Part shown: positions 17,229 through 26,935 of the stretch, piece after piece
Layout: each line of letters opens with the position of its first letter
Position numbering within the stretch: the stretch's first letter is position 1
Assembly (NCBI GenBank): GCA_002363955.1
Contig: DEXE01000006.1
Coordinates: 248,001 to 312,000, forward strand
DNA length: 64,000 bases
Reading direction: 5' to 3'
Source: Methylophaga sp. UBA3192
Lineage (GTDB): Bacteria > Pseudomonadota > Gammaproteobacteria > Nitrosococcales > Methylophagaceae
The notes under the pieces: model-generated
What the model saw: only the letters and a program-made list of their open reading frames with translations
Told to the model about the DNA's origin: nothing
Databases searched by the model: none
Position numbers and translations under genes: made by a program

Positions 17229-18284
17229 ATGTCTGTTCCGTATCGAATTACATTCCTGTTAACTTGCCTGTTCGGGTTGATTGGCTGCGACCCGTTCGCT
17301 AAACCTGAAACCATGATGGATGAGTATGTAAAAAGGTTAGGCCATGTACTGGATGTTGAGCCGAAATACTCTGATTTAATTTATATTGAAAGAATACCCA
17401 GACCTCGGGAGCGCAAGTTATCAATCCCGGAAACCGAGATAAATATGCTCGACTTTTTGGCGTTGTATGGTTGTGAATTGCAATTTGTTGTCGGTGAGAA
17501 AAACTCGATTATGGGCCGAGTCATGCAGCCGTTGAATAATCTGCGTTATGAATTACGTTTTATTGAAGCGGCCAGGGTATGTTTAGCAGAGATTGATAAC
17601 GACAACTTGCGACAAAAAGTTTCAGAAGCGATTGAAACAAAACAGCAGTCTTTACCACTAATTATCTGGAATGCTACCTGGGGAACTGATGAAATAGCCA
17701 GATTGATGAGCCTGTCCAATGGGCTGTATCAGCCCGAACAGAGCCAGCATGAAATATCGACATATTCTAATGATATTAACTATTTAAATTCGGTTGTCAG
17801 AAAGCTCCAAGCTGGTGATTATGCAGATGATCTGAATTACGTGGGTGATATTCAACAGCGCTGGCAATATGGTAGCAGGGCAGGTCAGTTGCACAATAGT
17901 GTGAGATTACTGGCCAGCAGGCTTGATGATGCAACACAAATCCTGAAACAGCGAATTCATCAAAAACCCTTATGTCCACAAGGTCAACCCAATAATAAGG
18001 CAAAAACTGTAGAGTCGGTGTTCTTCAATGTCTACATCGCTAACGTTCAGCCATATCTGTCCAGCGTGAATCGTGGAGCCGAACAGTTATTCAAACCATT
18101 AGCCGAACTGGCTGACATCCAACAGCATGTCATGCCGGACTCTTTTCGGCCCTATTACGATCAAAGTTTACGTTGGGATAATGATAAAGGGCTTTGGGGG
18201 AAGTATCAGCAACAAGTTAAAGCGCACACTGAAGCCTGGCAGGATTTGCTGGAACAATGTGGTCTTCGGCCCACTCCCGATTAA
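17229..18284 (+). CDS. DUF3080-family lipoprotein
   Basis: A 351-residue protein starting MSVPYRITFLLTCLFGLIGC, a lipoprotein signal with lipobox LIGC. The body is helical and polar and matches the DUF3080 pattern (KLSIPETEINMLDFLALYGC near the start). The frame stays open back to a TTG at 17208, but the ATG at 17229 gives the better signal peptide. Function unknown. It converges on the chemoreceptor gene, 3 bases apart. Confidence 0.7.
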   Translation: MSVPYRITFLLTCLFGLIGCDPFAKPETMMDEYVKRLGHVLDVEPKYSDLIYIERIPRPRERKLSIPETEINMLDFLALYGCELQFVVGEKNSIMGRVMQPLNNLRYELRFIEAARVCLAEIDNDNLRQKVSEAIETKQQSLPLIIWNATWGTDEIARLMSLSNGLYQPEQSQHEISTYSNDINYLNSVVRKLQAGDYADDLNYVGDIQQRWQYGSRAGQLHNSVRLLASRLDDATQILKQRIHQKPLCPQGQPNNKAKTVESVFFNVYIANVQPYLSSVNRGAEQLFKPLAELADIQQHVMPDSFRPYYDQSLRWDNDKGLWGKYQQQVKAHTEAWQDLLEQCGLRPTPD

Positions 18285-18287
18285 TAT

Positions 18288-19901
18288 CTAAACCTTAAAG
18301 CGACTCATCATTTGTTTCATAGCATCTGAAAAGCGTCTGATTTCCTGGGAGAGCTCTTCACCGGTTTCAGCGACTTCACTGGCCGATTCTGTCTGTTCAT
18401 TCAGGCCATGCAGATTTTTACTGATCTCTTCGGCAACACAGGTTTGTTCCTCAGTTGCCTGAGCAGTTTGAGTTGCCATGTCGTTAACACGGTTAGAAGA
18501 TTCCTGGATTTCATGGAAGACCACATCGGCTTCGACAAAAGTACTCGCGGTTTCATCCGCATTCACTTTACCTTCAGAGATAGCCTTGGAAGATGCACTG
18601 ACGGAAAGCTGTAATTGCTGAATGATTTTATCTATGTCATTAGTACTTTGCTGAGTTCGGGTCGCCAGGGTGCGGACCTCATCTGCTACAACGGCAAAGC
18701 CACGGCCATGTTCGCCAGCACGAGCGGCTTCAATGGCTGCATTCAACGCCAGTAAATTGGTTTGTTCGGCAACACCACGAATAACATCCAATACCGTCAC
18801 TATATTATTTGAGTTGGTTTCCAGTTCCTGAGACGAATTCAAGACCAAATCCATATTACGGATCAGGGCCGAAATTTTTTCATTCGATGTTCTGACAACG
18901 GCCATACCCCGATCCGCTAAACCAGCAGTTTTATCGGCTTCTGATGCTGAGTTCGTAGCAACCTGTGCCATTTCCTTATTGGCCAGAGTCATTTCATGAA
19001 CGGCGCTTACAATGGATTCAGTTGATAAATTTAACTTATGGTTAATGCTTTTAGTATGTTCTGAGGCATCTGAGAGACTGGCAGTCAGACTTCCCAGGTT
19101 GCCGACTTGTGACAGGATGTTTTTTATCAGATCCTGCAGGTTGGAAACAAATACGTTAAAGGCTTGGGCCAGATTGCCAAATTCATCTTTGGAAGACACG
19201 TCTATTCTTGCGGTGAGATCACCATCACCTGAAGCGATTTCATTGATACGTTTCACCAGGTAGTTAATATCATCTGTCAGCTTTTTAGGAATCAGATAAC
19301 TGAACGTTAAGGCAATCAGCAAGACAATACCAACAGCAATAAAAGTAAACGTCATTTTGGTACGGATAGCAGCAGCCAATTCTTTTTCGATGACCTCAAA
19401 ACCGGTAATAACTGCTTCACCTGATTTATCAAGAATATCCCTCAATTCGGCAAACTCCTGATCTTCAACCTGTCCAAGGCGATTTAATGAAAGCTTGTTA
19501 TTAAAAGCTTCAATTAAAGCGTTGGATGATCTTACCCACTCCTGATAAGCCTGATCAAATACTGCCGGATCACCTGCAATTTCCGGAAAGTCTTTCAGGT
19601 ACGCTCTGTAATCAGCATAACGTGCTGCAACTTGCTGGATATTTTCCTGCCGGTCTGCTTCCTGTTGTTCGGCATCAGATTGTCCGGAAAGAATATTTAA
19701 TTGCGCTAGCTTGGCTTGGTAAAGATCACGATCAGCATTCAGAATAACCTCACTTGCTGGCATAAAGCTTCGAGACTGAATTTCAATAAGATTGTTTTGT
19801 AATGACATCATCCACCAGAACATCGAGATGACGATAATAATGGTTAACCCCATGACCAATACCGGTAATGAGCTTTTGGTTCGAATGCTGTGGATGTTCA
19901 T
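18288..19901 (-). CDS. Methyl-accepting chemotaxis protein
   Basis: A 537-residue transmembrane chemoreceptor: TM1 at about 13-33, a periplasmic four-helix-bundle-like region (35-185), TM2 at about 187-207, HAMP (208-262) and a signalling domain with the conserved hairpin tip VAEQTNLLALNAAIEAARAG near 375-395. AAGGA precedes the ATG. It senses an unknown ligand and signals to CheA/CheW, which are not in the window. Monocistronic by context. Confidence 0.92.
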   Translation of the reverse strand: MNIHSIRTKSSLPVLVMGLTIIIVISMFWWMMSLQNNLIEIQSRSFMPASEVILNADRDLYQAKLAQLNILSGQSDAEQQEADRQENIQQVAARYADYRAYLKDFPEIAGDPAVFDQAYQEWVRSSNALIEAFNNKLSLNRLGQVEDQEFAELRDILDKSGEAVITGFEVIEKELAAAIRTKMTFTFIAVGIVLLIALTFSYLIPKKLTDDINYLVKRINEIASGDGDLTARIDVSSKDEFGNLAQAFNVFVSNLQDLIKNILSQVGNLGSLTASLSDASEHTKSINHKLNLSTESIVSAVHEMTLANKEMAQVATNSASEADKTAGLADRGMAVVRTSNEKISALIRNMDLVLNSSQELETNSNNIVTVLDVIRGVAEQTNLLALNAAIEAARAGEHGRGFAVVADEVRTLATRTQQSTNDIDKIIQQLQLSVSASSKAISEGKVNADETASTFVEADVVFHEIQESSNRVNDMATQTAQATEEQTCVAEEISKNLHGLNEQTESASEVAETGEELSQEIRRFSDAMKQMMSRFKV

Positions 19902-20213
19902 ATCAATGTCCTTAGAGACCGCAAAATCGTGTAATTACCAGCTTATACATGTAGTTCCTTGCAGAAGGACTTATGTACAGCAATGTTGTCGACAATCTAA
20001 GGAAAACCTTTAGAAAAAACCTGAATTAATGACACATAAGTCACATTGTTGATTTAGAGGAAAAATGGGTTTGCTGAAAAAAAGATGTCGCCAAGCTCTA
20101 CAGGAACAAGAGCCTGTGTGAGAGGATTTTTTCGCTATGGCAGGTTTGATAGCTTATCTTTAAAGGTTCAGAAACGATAGAACCGTTTCACTTGCAGTCG
20201 TTAGCATTCCAGT
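19902..20213. other. Intergenic region without a recognised gene
   Basis: About 310 bases between the chemoreceptor start and the end of the HTH/Lys-rich gene. It should carry the chemoreceptor promoter. The only structure noted is an imperfect inverted repeat AGTTCCTT/AAGGACTT at 19952-19971. Confidence 0.4.
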
Positions 20214-20585
20214 TTATTTGGACTTTGTTTTTTTGTTGGCTTTCTTTTTATTCTTATCGGCTTTTTTGGATTTGTTGACTTTGGCTTTTAATTTTTTTGC
20301 AGATTTTTTGTCTTTTTTAGTTTTGTCTTTGTTGTCTGTGTCCAGTTTGGTCTTAACTGGCTCGGGAAAGCAGTCAATTCCATTTGTGCGGTAACGTCCC
20401 AGCCAATATCGAACCTGCCCAAGACTTAATGTAGTTTGATCTGCCGTCTCAGTTTGAGTGGCACCTTCTGAAAGTAATAATAAAGCCTTTGCTCTTTCAC
20501 TATTTACGGAGTTTTTTTCACTGATTTTACGAAGTTGTTTTTGGGCTTTTTTCTTTAATTCCAATAAAACTGCTGAGTCGTTCAT
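20214..20585 (-). CDS. HTH protein with lysine-rich histone-H1-like tail
   Basis: A 123-residue protein. Residues about 25-80 resemble the winged helix-turn-helix seen at the N-terminus of IS630-type transposases and related regulators (ERAKALLLLSEGATQTETAD, then TTLSLGQVRYWLGRYR). From about residue 84 the chain is almost only Lys, Asp, Ala and Asn (KKDKKSAKKLKAKVNKSKK and similar), like the tails of bacterial H1-like proteins. It could be a DNA-binding nucleoid protein; no transposase catalytic domain is attached. Function is inference. Confidence 0.65.
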   Translation of the reverse strand: MNDSAVLLELKKKAQKQLRKISEKNSVNSERAKALLLLSEGATQTETADQTTLSLGQVRYWLGRYRTNGIDCFPEPVKTKLDTDNKDKTKKDKKSAKKLKAKVNKSKKADKNKKKANKKTKSK

Positions 20586-20676
20586 GCTGGATCCCCAAAA
20601 TAATGAATAAATGATCTAAAACACTTAATTTTTCGACATTACTGCAACTGTATTTCAAAAATGTGACAAACAGACC

Positions 20677-21201
20677 TTAGGCCAGTTTATTCATGGTTTC
20701 GTGCAACTGTTTATCATAGTCAGTATGAATAACCCGCCCACTGTCTGGATCGAAATTTTCATAAAAAGAGGGTAATGACATACTGCCTTTTATTTCTGCA
20801 GCAAAACGAGGAAGGGCGTTCAGCGCAATATCCATGACTGTTGCACCACCGCGTTCACCAGGAGATGTTGAGAGAAGAATAGTGGGTTTTTTCTGAAAGA
20901 TTTTTTGTTCGATGCGAGAACACCAGTCAAACAGGTTTTTCCATGCCGCTGAATAGTTTCCATTGTGTTCTGCAAACGAAATAACCAATGCATCAGCACT
21001 GCCCAATTTAGCAATAAAAGCTTGTGCCAAAGCAGGTTGTCCCAGTTCTTTTTCTATATCAACACTGAATAAAGGCAGCTCATAATCATTCAGATCAAGT
21101 ACTTCTACCTCTGCCTTGTCTACCAGACTTGCCGCATAAGTGACTAACTGCTTATTGATGGATTGTTTACTACTGCTGGCTGCAAAAGCGATGACTTTCA
21201 T
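20677..21201 (-). CDS. NADPH-dependent FMN reductase family protein
   Basis: A 174-residue flavodoxin-fold protein. The phosphate-binding loop AASSSKQSINKQL (about 7-19) and SFAEHNGNYSAAWKNLFDW (about 75-93) match the NADPH-dependent FMN reductase/azoreductase family. It likely reduces FMN, quinones or azo compounds with NAD(P)H. It lies just downstream of the cupin gene on the same strand, separated by that gene's terminator. Confidence 0.85.
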   Translation of the reverse strand: MKVIAFAASSSKQSINKQLVTYAASLVDKAEVEVLDLNDYELPLFSVDIEKELGQPALAQAFIAKLGSADALVISFAEHNGNYSAAWKNLFDWCSRIEQKIFQKKPTILLSTSPGERGGATVMDIALNALPRFAAEIKGSMSLPSFYENFDPDSGRVIHTDYDKQLHETMNKLA

Positions 21202-21271
21202 AAAATCTCCATTAATTGAAACTCAGTTTTGTGACAGGTAGCCTGTCGAAAAGTTGTTCATATTGCAAAAG

Positions 21272-21297
21272 TAAAAAAGGCATCCGAGGATGCCTTT
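21272..21297 (-). terminator. Rho-independent terminator of the cupin gene
   Basis: AAGGCATC/GATGCCTT hairpin (21277-21296) with a T-run when read leftwards, 13 bases past the cupin stop codon. Confidence 0.75.
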
Positions 21298-21309
21298 ATG
21301 TATTACTGA

Positions 21310-21585
21310 CTAATCGTAGCTGTAATGTTTTTTCAGCTGTTTAGTGACTTGCCACATGCTTTTCAAACCTGTTGGGAAAATTGCATAATCACCAGGAACG
21401 ATAGTGACTGGCTCGCCGCCGTCTGGTGTAACGACAATTTCACCTTCCAGAATGTAGGCTTTTTCGGTTTCATCAAAATCCAAACGGAATTCAGTGACCG
21501 GGCAATCCCAAATTTCCCAACCTGACACACCCAGTTCTTGTAAACGAGCTTCACTGGGGTTTTTTTCAATAATAATCTCTGGCAT
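21310..21585 (-). CDS. Small cupin-domain protein (cupin_3/DUF861 type)
   Basis: A 91-residue single cupin. The two short motifs run from AYILEGEIVVTPDGGEPV to VPGDYAIFPTGLKSMWQV; only limited metal-ligand residues are visible, as in the DUF861 group that includes ureidoglycine aminohydrolase-like sequences. Specific activity unknown. It is divergent from the siderophore receptor gene and has its own terminator. Confidence 0.8.
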   Translation of the reverse strand: MPEIIIEKNPSEARLQELGVSGWEIWDCPVTEFRLDFDETEKAYILEGEIVVTPDGGEPVTIVPGDYAIFPTGLKSMWQVTKQLKKHYSYD

Positions 21586-21769
21586 AAAAATCCTGATATA
21601 TAAAAAGTATGATCCTGGTTGTCATGCGACAAACCAATTGCTTTTACTGTCGTCCATGTCCTATCACACGGCAACATGTCAGTATTTGACCGGCAAATAA
21701 TAGCAAACCTGACTCTTTAAATCCTAAATGTATCAGTTTAACCTGCTGCACAGGTGTTCTTGTCTATCT

Positions 21770-21790
21770 AAATGAAAATGATTAGTGTTT
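21770..21790. promoter_or_regulatory. Candidate Fur box upstream of siderophore receptor
   Basis: The sequence AAATGAAAATGATTAGTGTT starting at 21770 resembles the AATGATAATNATTATC-type Fur operator, with a clear left half and a weaker right half, 60-80 bases before the receptor ATG. Iron control of such receptors is well established; this site is assigned by eye. Confidence 0.5.
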
Positions 21791-21849
21791 ACATTAGCGT
21801 GTCTCGGGCGTAGCATATATTCCTTTGAAATCTACCCCGGAGACCCCCG

Positions 21850-24063
21850 ATGCAAACAAAATTATCGCCTTTAGCGATATCCATTGGTTTAGCTTTATTG
21901 GCAACACAGACTTTAATGGCTGCAGAAAGTGATAATGATTCTGCAGTGTTAGATGCCATTACTGTTACAGCCAGTGCCGATGCTTCTGCTGAAGGTCTAT
22001 CTCCAGCCTTTGCAGGTGGTCAAGTTGCTGAGGGGGGACGTGCAGGTATTCTGGGGACTAAAGATAATCTGGATACCCCTTTTAGTATTACCAGCTATAC
22101 CAACGAATTTATTCAGGACCGTCAGGCGCAGAGCGTCGGAGACGTCCTGCAAGCCGATCCCGGTGTCAGGGTTGCTCGCGGCTTTGGTAACTTTCAGGAA
22201 ACCTACTTCATTCGGGGTTTTCTTCTTTATTCAGATGATGTTGCCTATAATGGTCTGTATTCGTTGTTACCCCGTCAATATATTGCGACAGAGTTATTTG
22301 AACGCGTTGAAGTATTGCGTGGTGCCTCAGCATTTCTGACAGGTGCCGCTCCGGGTGGGAACGGTATCGGAGGTGTGATTAATTTACTCCCTAAACGAGC
22401 TCCAAACTATGATTTGAACCGAATCACTGTCGGTGCATCTCACAATGATCAACGCAATGTCGCTGCGGATGTGGCACGTCGTTTCGGTGAAAATCAAGAG
22501 TTTGGTATTCGAGTCAATGCTGCCCATCACAATGGTGGTACCTCGATTGACGATGAAAATGCGGAGCTGAGCCTGTTCAGCGTCGGTTTGGATTATCGGG
22601 GTGATCGACTGCGTTTATCGGCGGATATGGGGTATCAAAATCATCAATTAGATGAAACCCGAACCAATGTAGCGATTAACGGTTTAACGGATGTCGTACC
22701 GAAAGCGCCAGATGCGAGCAAGAATTGGGCACAGCCCTGGAGCTATTCCAATGAAGAGGATGTGTTTGGCACCTTCCGGGCAGAATATGATCTCAATGAC
22801 AATGTGACTGCCTGGGCAGCGTATGGTCTGCGTCGGACTGATGAGGATAATTCGCTGGCTAATTTTACGCTTCAGGATGCCCGTTCCGGAGCGGGTGTTA
22901 TGGGCAGATTTGATAATACCCGCGAAGATCGGGTTGATACCGGGGAAATCGGCTTCAGAGGCAATTTTGATACCGGCGCCGTCGGGCATGAATGGGTGGT
23001 GTCATATTCGTATTTCCAATTGGAAACAAAGAATGCCTTCCTTGGTGAGTTTGGTGAGCGCCGTCTGGACAGTAATTTATACAATCCGGTTTATTACAAC
23101 AGACCCGGATTTGGTAGTGGCGCTGCCACCGGAACATTCTTTGGCAATGACCTCGACTCGCCTGGGTTAACTGGCAGAACAAAACTGAATAGCTTTGCCA
23201 TTGGTGACACGCTCTCTTTTATGGATGAGCGTTTGTTATTGACGCTGGGCGCCCGGCATCAGTCAATCAGGGTGGATAACTATAGTAGTGACTCAGAATT
23301 TGAGACAGCAGGGGTGCGGACTTCTTATGAGGACAGTGAGATCACCCCGGCAGTCGGCGCCGTGTTCAGGGTCACTGATCAAGTGTCACTCTATGCCAAC
23401 TATATTGAGAGTTTAGCGCAAGGCGAGACGGCACCGAGCACCGGTGTGATTAATGTCGGAGAGTCATTATCTCCCTATGTTTCGGAACAAAAAGAAGTGG
23501 GCGTCAAATATGAGACGGGGCAGTTAGGTCTGGGCTTGGCCTATTTCACAACGTCAAAACCCAGAGCGGTCATTGAAAATAATATCTTTCAAGAGTCAGG
23601 AGAAGATGAACATAAAGGTATCGAACTGACCGTTTACGGCAAAGCTTCTGACAATGTCAAAGTTTTGGGTGGCGTGACCTGGCTGGATACAGAACAGAAA
23701 GACACCGGGGATGCCTTAATTGATGGCAATGAAGTAATTGGTGTAGCTGAGTGGCAGGGCAATCTCGGTGCAGAATGGGAAGTCCCGCACTTGGATGGTC
23801 TGGCGCTGGATACCCGGGTGACTTATACCGGTTCACGTTATGCTGATGACGCCAATACGCTGAAAGTCGATGACTGGACCACGGTTGATATTGGCGCCCG
23901 TTATATTATGGCTGTTGGAAATCAGGATGTGACGCTGAGGGCACGTGTACACAACTTGTTTGACCGTAACTACTGGGCTTCGGTGGGTGGTTTCCCGGGA
24001 AGAGGCTATTTGGCGCTTGGTGCACCTCGCACCGTAATGGTAAGCGCCACAATGGACTTCTAA
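21850..24063 (+). CDS. TonB-dependent siderophore receptor
   Basis: A complete 737-residue outer-membrane receptor: signal peptide to about residue 24 (LMAAES), TonB-box-like DAITVTASA near 35-43, plug domain (about 65-200, with GVRVARGFGNFQETYFIRGF and EVLRGASAFLTGAAPGGNG, typical of ferric-siderophore receptors), then the beta-barrel ending in terminal Phe (SATMDF). It should import a ferric siderophore using TonB-ExbBD energy. The Fur-like site upstream and the terminator downstream mark it as a single-gene unit; no biosynthesis genes are near, so a xenosiderophore is possible. Confidence 0.93.
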   Translation: MQTKLSPLAISIGLALLATQTLMAAESDNDSAVLDAITVTASADASAEGLSPAFAGGQVAEGGRAGILGTKDNLDTPFSITSYTNEFIQDRQAQSVGDVLQADPGVRVARGFGNFQETYFIRGFLLYSDDVAYNGLYSLLPRQYIATELFERVEVLRGASAFLTGAAPGGNGIGGVINLLPKRAPNYDLNRITVGASHNDQRNVAADVARRFGENQEFGIRVNAAHHNGGTSIDDENAELSLFSVGLDYRGDRLRLSADMGYQNHQLDETRTNVAINGLTDVVPKAPDASKNWAQPWSYSNEEDVFGTFRAEYDLNDNVTAWAAYGLRRTDEDNSLANFTLQDARSGAGVMGRFDNTREDRVDTGEIGFRGNFDTGAVGHEWVVSYSYFQLETKNAFLGEFGERRLDSNLYNPVYYNRPGFGSGAATGTFFGNDLDSPGLTGRTKLNSFAIGDTLSFMDERLLLTLGARHQSIRVDNYSSDSEFETAGVRTSYEDSEITPAVGAVFRVTDQVSLYANYIESLAQGETAPSTGVINVGESLSPYVSEQKEVGVKYETGQLGLGLAYFTTSKPRAVIENNIFQESGEDEHKGIELTVYGKASDNVKVLGGVTWLDTEQKDTGDALIDGNEVIGVAEWQGNLGAEWEVPHLDGLALDTRVTYTGSRYADDANTLKVDDWTTVDIGARYIMAVGNQDVTLRARVHNLFDRNYWASVGGFPGRGYLALGAPRTVMVSATMDF

Positions 24064-24081
24064 ACTAAGCAATATCAGTTT

Positions 24082-24123
24082 AAAAAAACGGCTTGCAGAT
24101 ACAACTTTGCAAGCCGTTTTTTT
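24082..24123. terminator. Bidirectional rho-independent terminator
   Basis: AACGGCTTGCA and TTGCAAGCCGTT form a strong stem, with an A-run before and a T-run after, between the convergent receptor and malic enzyme genes. Confidence 0.85.
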
Positions 24124-24134
24124 ATGTTCGCTTT

Positions 24135-25817
24135 TTAAACATTCACCCGTTGATAATCACGATAACGTGGCAGCCAGAAGTTATCTTCAATGGCCTGTAA
24201 TAAAGTATTTTCAGTCATTTCAGGGGCGAGTCGTTTTTGCTGAGCCAGTTTGGCCACTGCAAAAGCAATTTTTTTACTGAGTTCTGCCGTTTCAGTCAGT
24301 GGGGGGAGAAGTTCCTGGTGACCACTGGTCGCCATTGGCGATGCAGCCGCCAGCACTTCACTGGCGATTATTAACATATCATCGGTAATTCGTTCGATAC
24401 CCGCTGCCACCACAGCGAGACCCAGCCCCGGGAAAATGTAACTGTTATTGCATTGAGCGATAGGGTAAAAATTTCCATCATAAACGACCGGCGTGAAAGG
24501 GCTACCAGTTGCTATAAGTGCATTGCCATCTGTCCATTCGATAAGTTGTTGAGGATGAGCTTCAATCTGTTTGGATGGATTGCTTAACGGGAAAATAATT
24601 GGTTTTGGACAATGCAAATACATGGATTTGATTATTGCCTCGGTAAAGATTCCTGCCTGTCCTGAAACCCCAATCAACACGGTTGGTTTTACATTTTCAA
24701 TCACTTCGGCCAAGTTGGCATTGATACCCGACATATTCCAGGTAGCACAAACCAGATCGAGTTGAGCTAGTTTTTGTTGAAAATCCGGTAGCCCGGGTAA
24801 CGATTGGGTCAGTAGTCCCGGTCGGTCAATCATAAAAATGTGTTTGCGGGCATCAACTTCACTGGTACCTTCAGTCATCATTTGTGCCACGATTTGCTCG
24901 GCGATGCCACATCCAGCAGAGCCTGCACCGACAAATACAATGGTCTGTTCCGAGAGTGTTTGTTGTTTGGCACGACAGGCGGCCAGTAATGAACCAACGG
25001 TGACAGCTGCTGTTCCCTGAATATCATCATTAAAACAACACAATTCATCGCGATAACGATTGAGTAACGGCAGGGCTTTGCGTTGTTCAAAGTCCTCAAA
25101 CTGTAACAATACCTTGGGCCAGCGTTTTTTGATGGCGCTAATAAACAAGTCCATAAACTCATCGTATTGCTGAGCATCAATACGTGGATGTTGCCAACCA
25201 ATATATTGGGGATTATTCAGTAATTCAGCATTGTCCGTGCCAACGTCAAGCATGATGGGCAGGGTATACGCCGGGCTGATACCACCGCAGACGGTATATA
25301 GGGAAAGCTTGCCAATCGGGATACCCATACCACCGACGCCTTGATCCCCCAGACCGAGAATACGACTGCCATCCGTCACGACAATGACTTTGACTTTGCG
25401 TTTAGTGGCATTGAGCAGTATTTCATCTATGTTGTGACGATCCGGATAGGAAATAAACAAGCCTCTTGCCCGTCGATAGATTTGCGAAAAACGCTCACAC
25501 GCATCACCCACAGTGGGGGTGTAAATGATCGGCATCATTTCCTGCAGATGCTGTTCCAGCAGGTAATAAAACAGCGTTTCATTATTATCCTGAATCGTCC
25601 GCAGATAAATGTGCTTGTTAATCGGTTCAATAAAACTGGAATATTGCTGATAGGCCCGTTCAGCCTGTTGTTTTATGGTTTCAAAACGTTGCGGAATCAA
25701 GCCTCTGAGATTGAACTGCTGTCGCTCGGCTTCGCTGAATGCAGTACCTTTATTAAGAAGTGATGTTGCCAGGAGGGTCGGGCCAGCGTAAGGAATATAT
25801 ATTGGTTTAAGCGACAT
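24135..25817 (-). CDS. maeA: NAD-dependent malic enzyme
   Basis: A 560-residue malic enzyme of the large SfcA/MaeA type. Visible are IYTPTVGDACERF (about 98-110), the catalytic region GDQGVGGMGIPIGKLSLYT (about 158-176), metal/substrate motif FNDDIQGTAAV (about 258-268) and the dinucleotide-binding GAGSAGCGIAEQI (about 296-308). It converts malate to pyruvate plus CO2, reducing NAD. The symbol reflects family resemblance; NAD versus NADP preference is inferred. It is transcribed alone and convergent with the siderophore receptor. Confidence 0.92.
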   Translation of the reverse strand: MSLKPIYIPYAGPTLLATSLLNKGTAFSEAERQQFNLRGLIPQRFETIKQQAERAYQQYSSFIEPINKHIYLRTIQDNNETLFYYLLEQHLQEMMPIIYTPTVGDACERFSQIYRRARGLFISYPDRHNIDEILLNATKRKVKVIVVTDGSRILGLGDQGVGGMGIPIGKLSLYTVCGGISPAYTLPIMLDVGTDNAELLNNPQYIGWQHPRIDAQQYDEFMDLFISAIKKRWPKVLLQFEDFEQRKALPLLNRYRDELCCFNDDIQGTAAVTVGSLLAACRAKQQTLSEQTIVFVGAGSAGCGIAEQIVAQMMTEGTSEVDARKHIFMIDRPGLLTQSLPGLPDFQQKLAQLDLVCATWNMSGINANLAEVIENVKPTVLIGVSGQAGIFTEAIIKSMYLHCPKPIIFPLSNPSKQIEAHPQQLIEWTDGNALIATGSPFTPVVYDGNFYPIAQCNNSYIFPGLGLAVVAAGIERITDDMLIIASEVLAAASPMATSGHQELLPPLTETAELSKKIAFAVAKLAQQKRLAPEMTENTLLQAIEDNFWLPRYRDYQRVNV

Positions 25818-26056
25818 TTGATTAACGATCCGGTTAATGGTGATTCAGCATCAATATAAACATCAGTCACAGTCAAGATTCAAATCTAAATTTCCGGGTC
25901 ACCACGGACTTTATGAACCAGATACACGGAGCAATTCGTGAAAGAGTAGATATTTTTTGGATATAAGTCAGGTTTACCGGTTGACTAAAGGCTATTTAAA
26001 GTCGCATATTGTCACGAGTTTTTACAGATGCCCGCGGCTGAATAGTGAGAAAAATC

Positions 26057-26398
26057 ATGTTTTTATCTAACCTTATTTCAGTGTCAATGGCGACACTCCT
26101 GCTCTCTGGCCCTGCATTTGCAGGGAATGCCTCTTCACACGAAGAAAGTATGGCCTGTGGAAGTAACAGCATCACCATTGGTATGAGCACTGATGACATA
26201 AAAACAATATGCGGTCAGTTTTGGGAGCCAGCGTTTATCAGTTCACATACTCGCCCCGTATTAAGGAAGGTTGCTGACTCAGATCAGGTAAACGACCATT
26301 TCGAAAAATGGCTATATCGCATCGTAGATAATCAGGAAACTCATGTTGTTATAAAAAATGGTCTGGTAGTAAAAATATTCAATACCCCACAGCCATAG
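26057..26398 (+). CDS. Small exported protein, DUF2845-like
   Basis: A 113-residue product with signal peptide MFLSNLISVSMATLLLSGPA (cleavage near AFAG) followed by a mature part with two Cys in MACGSNSITIGMSTDDIKTICG-like spacing, the pattern of DUF2845/SmpA-like small periplasmic proteins. An in-frame GTG at 26045 is the alternative start; the ATG at 26057 has GAGA 6 bases upstream. A terminator follows. Function unknown. Confidence 0.6.
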   Translation: MFLSNLISVSMATLLLSGPAFAGNASSHEESMACGSNSITIGMSTDDIKTICGQFWEPAFISSHTRPVLRKVADSDQVNDHFEKWLYRIVDNQETHVVIKNGLVVKIFNTPQP

Positions 26399-26424
26399 AG
26401 TTAGATAAACAATCAATTCAAATA

Positions 26425-26453
26425 AAAAAGCGGTCTTAACAGACCGTTTTTTT
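26425..26453 (+). terminator. Rho-independent terminator
   Basis: CGGTCT/AGACCG hairpin (26431-26446) flanked by an A-run and a seven-T run, 27 bases after the DUF2845-like gene. Confidence 0.75.
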
Positions 26454-26476
26454 ATTGTCACAAACATCTTATTCAT

Positions 26477-26538
26477 CGTGGATTGATTGGCATGTTTTCA
26501 GTCACACCTTAGACGGCGATAAAAGATAAACAGACCAA
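26477..26538. repeat. Decayed right end of the MITE family
   Basis: These roughly 60 bases align by eye with the right ends of the elements at 11618-11953 and 46118-46384: TTGATTGG, TTTTCAGTCACA, GGCG and AAAGATAAACAGACC occur in the same order. No left end is found nearby, so it is a remnant. Confidence 0.6.
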
Positions 26539-26626
26539 AGAATAATTATTTATAAGCTGCTGGATTTTTACTGTTTAATGGCGAGTCGTAAGTTTATCTT
26601 TTAACACAACACTCGCAGAGCAACTG

Positions 26627-26935
26627 ATGAAAACATCTACTATTTTGGTTTTACCCTTGCTTGGTTTTTTAAGTCTCCCGCTTTTTGCAGATGAAATGGA
26701 AAACAATAAACAGTGTGAACTGATCGCCAATCTGACCGGAGATTACTATCACCACAAGCAATCCGGTAAATCGAAACAGGACGTAGAGCAGACCATGCGT
26801 CCTGAGTTTGCAAACGACGAATTTTTACGGGTGGTCGATCTGGCGATTAACCTGGCTTATACCTTTCCCGATGACTTACCGGAAGAAGCCGTTGAACAGC
26901 AAGTATTTAAGGGCTGCGAACAGCACCAGCACTGA
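26627..26935 (+). CDS. Small exported protein of unknown function
   Basis: A 102-residue protein with signal peptide MKTSTILVLPLLGFLSLPLF (cleavage near LFADE). The mature part is polar, helical and acidic with two Cys (KQCELIANLTG and KGCEQHQH) that could form a disulfide in the periplasm. No family recognised. It lies 267 bases before the HlyD-family gene; no operon link is evident. Confidence 0.6.
   Translation: MKTSTILVLPLLGFLSLPLFADEMENNKQCELIANLTGDYYHHKQSGKSKQDVEQTMRPEFANDEFLRVVDLAINLAYTFPDDLPEEAVEQQVFKGCEQHQH

Noticed and set aside
20660..20676. AACAGACCTTAGG resembling a MITE right tip
   Set aside because: It coincides with the coding end of the FMN-reductase gene and the similarity is limited to about 11 bases.
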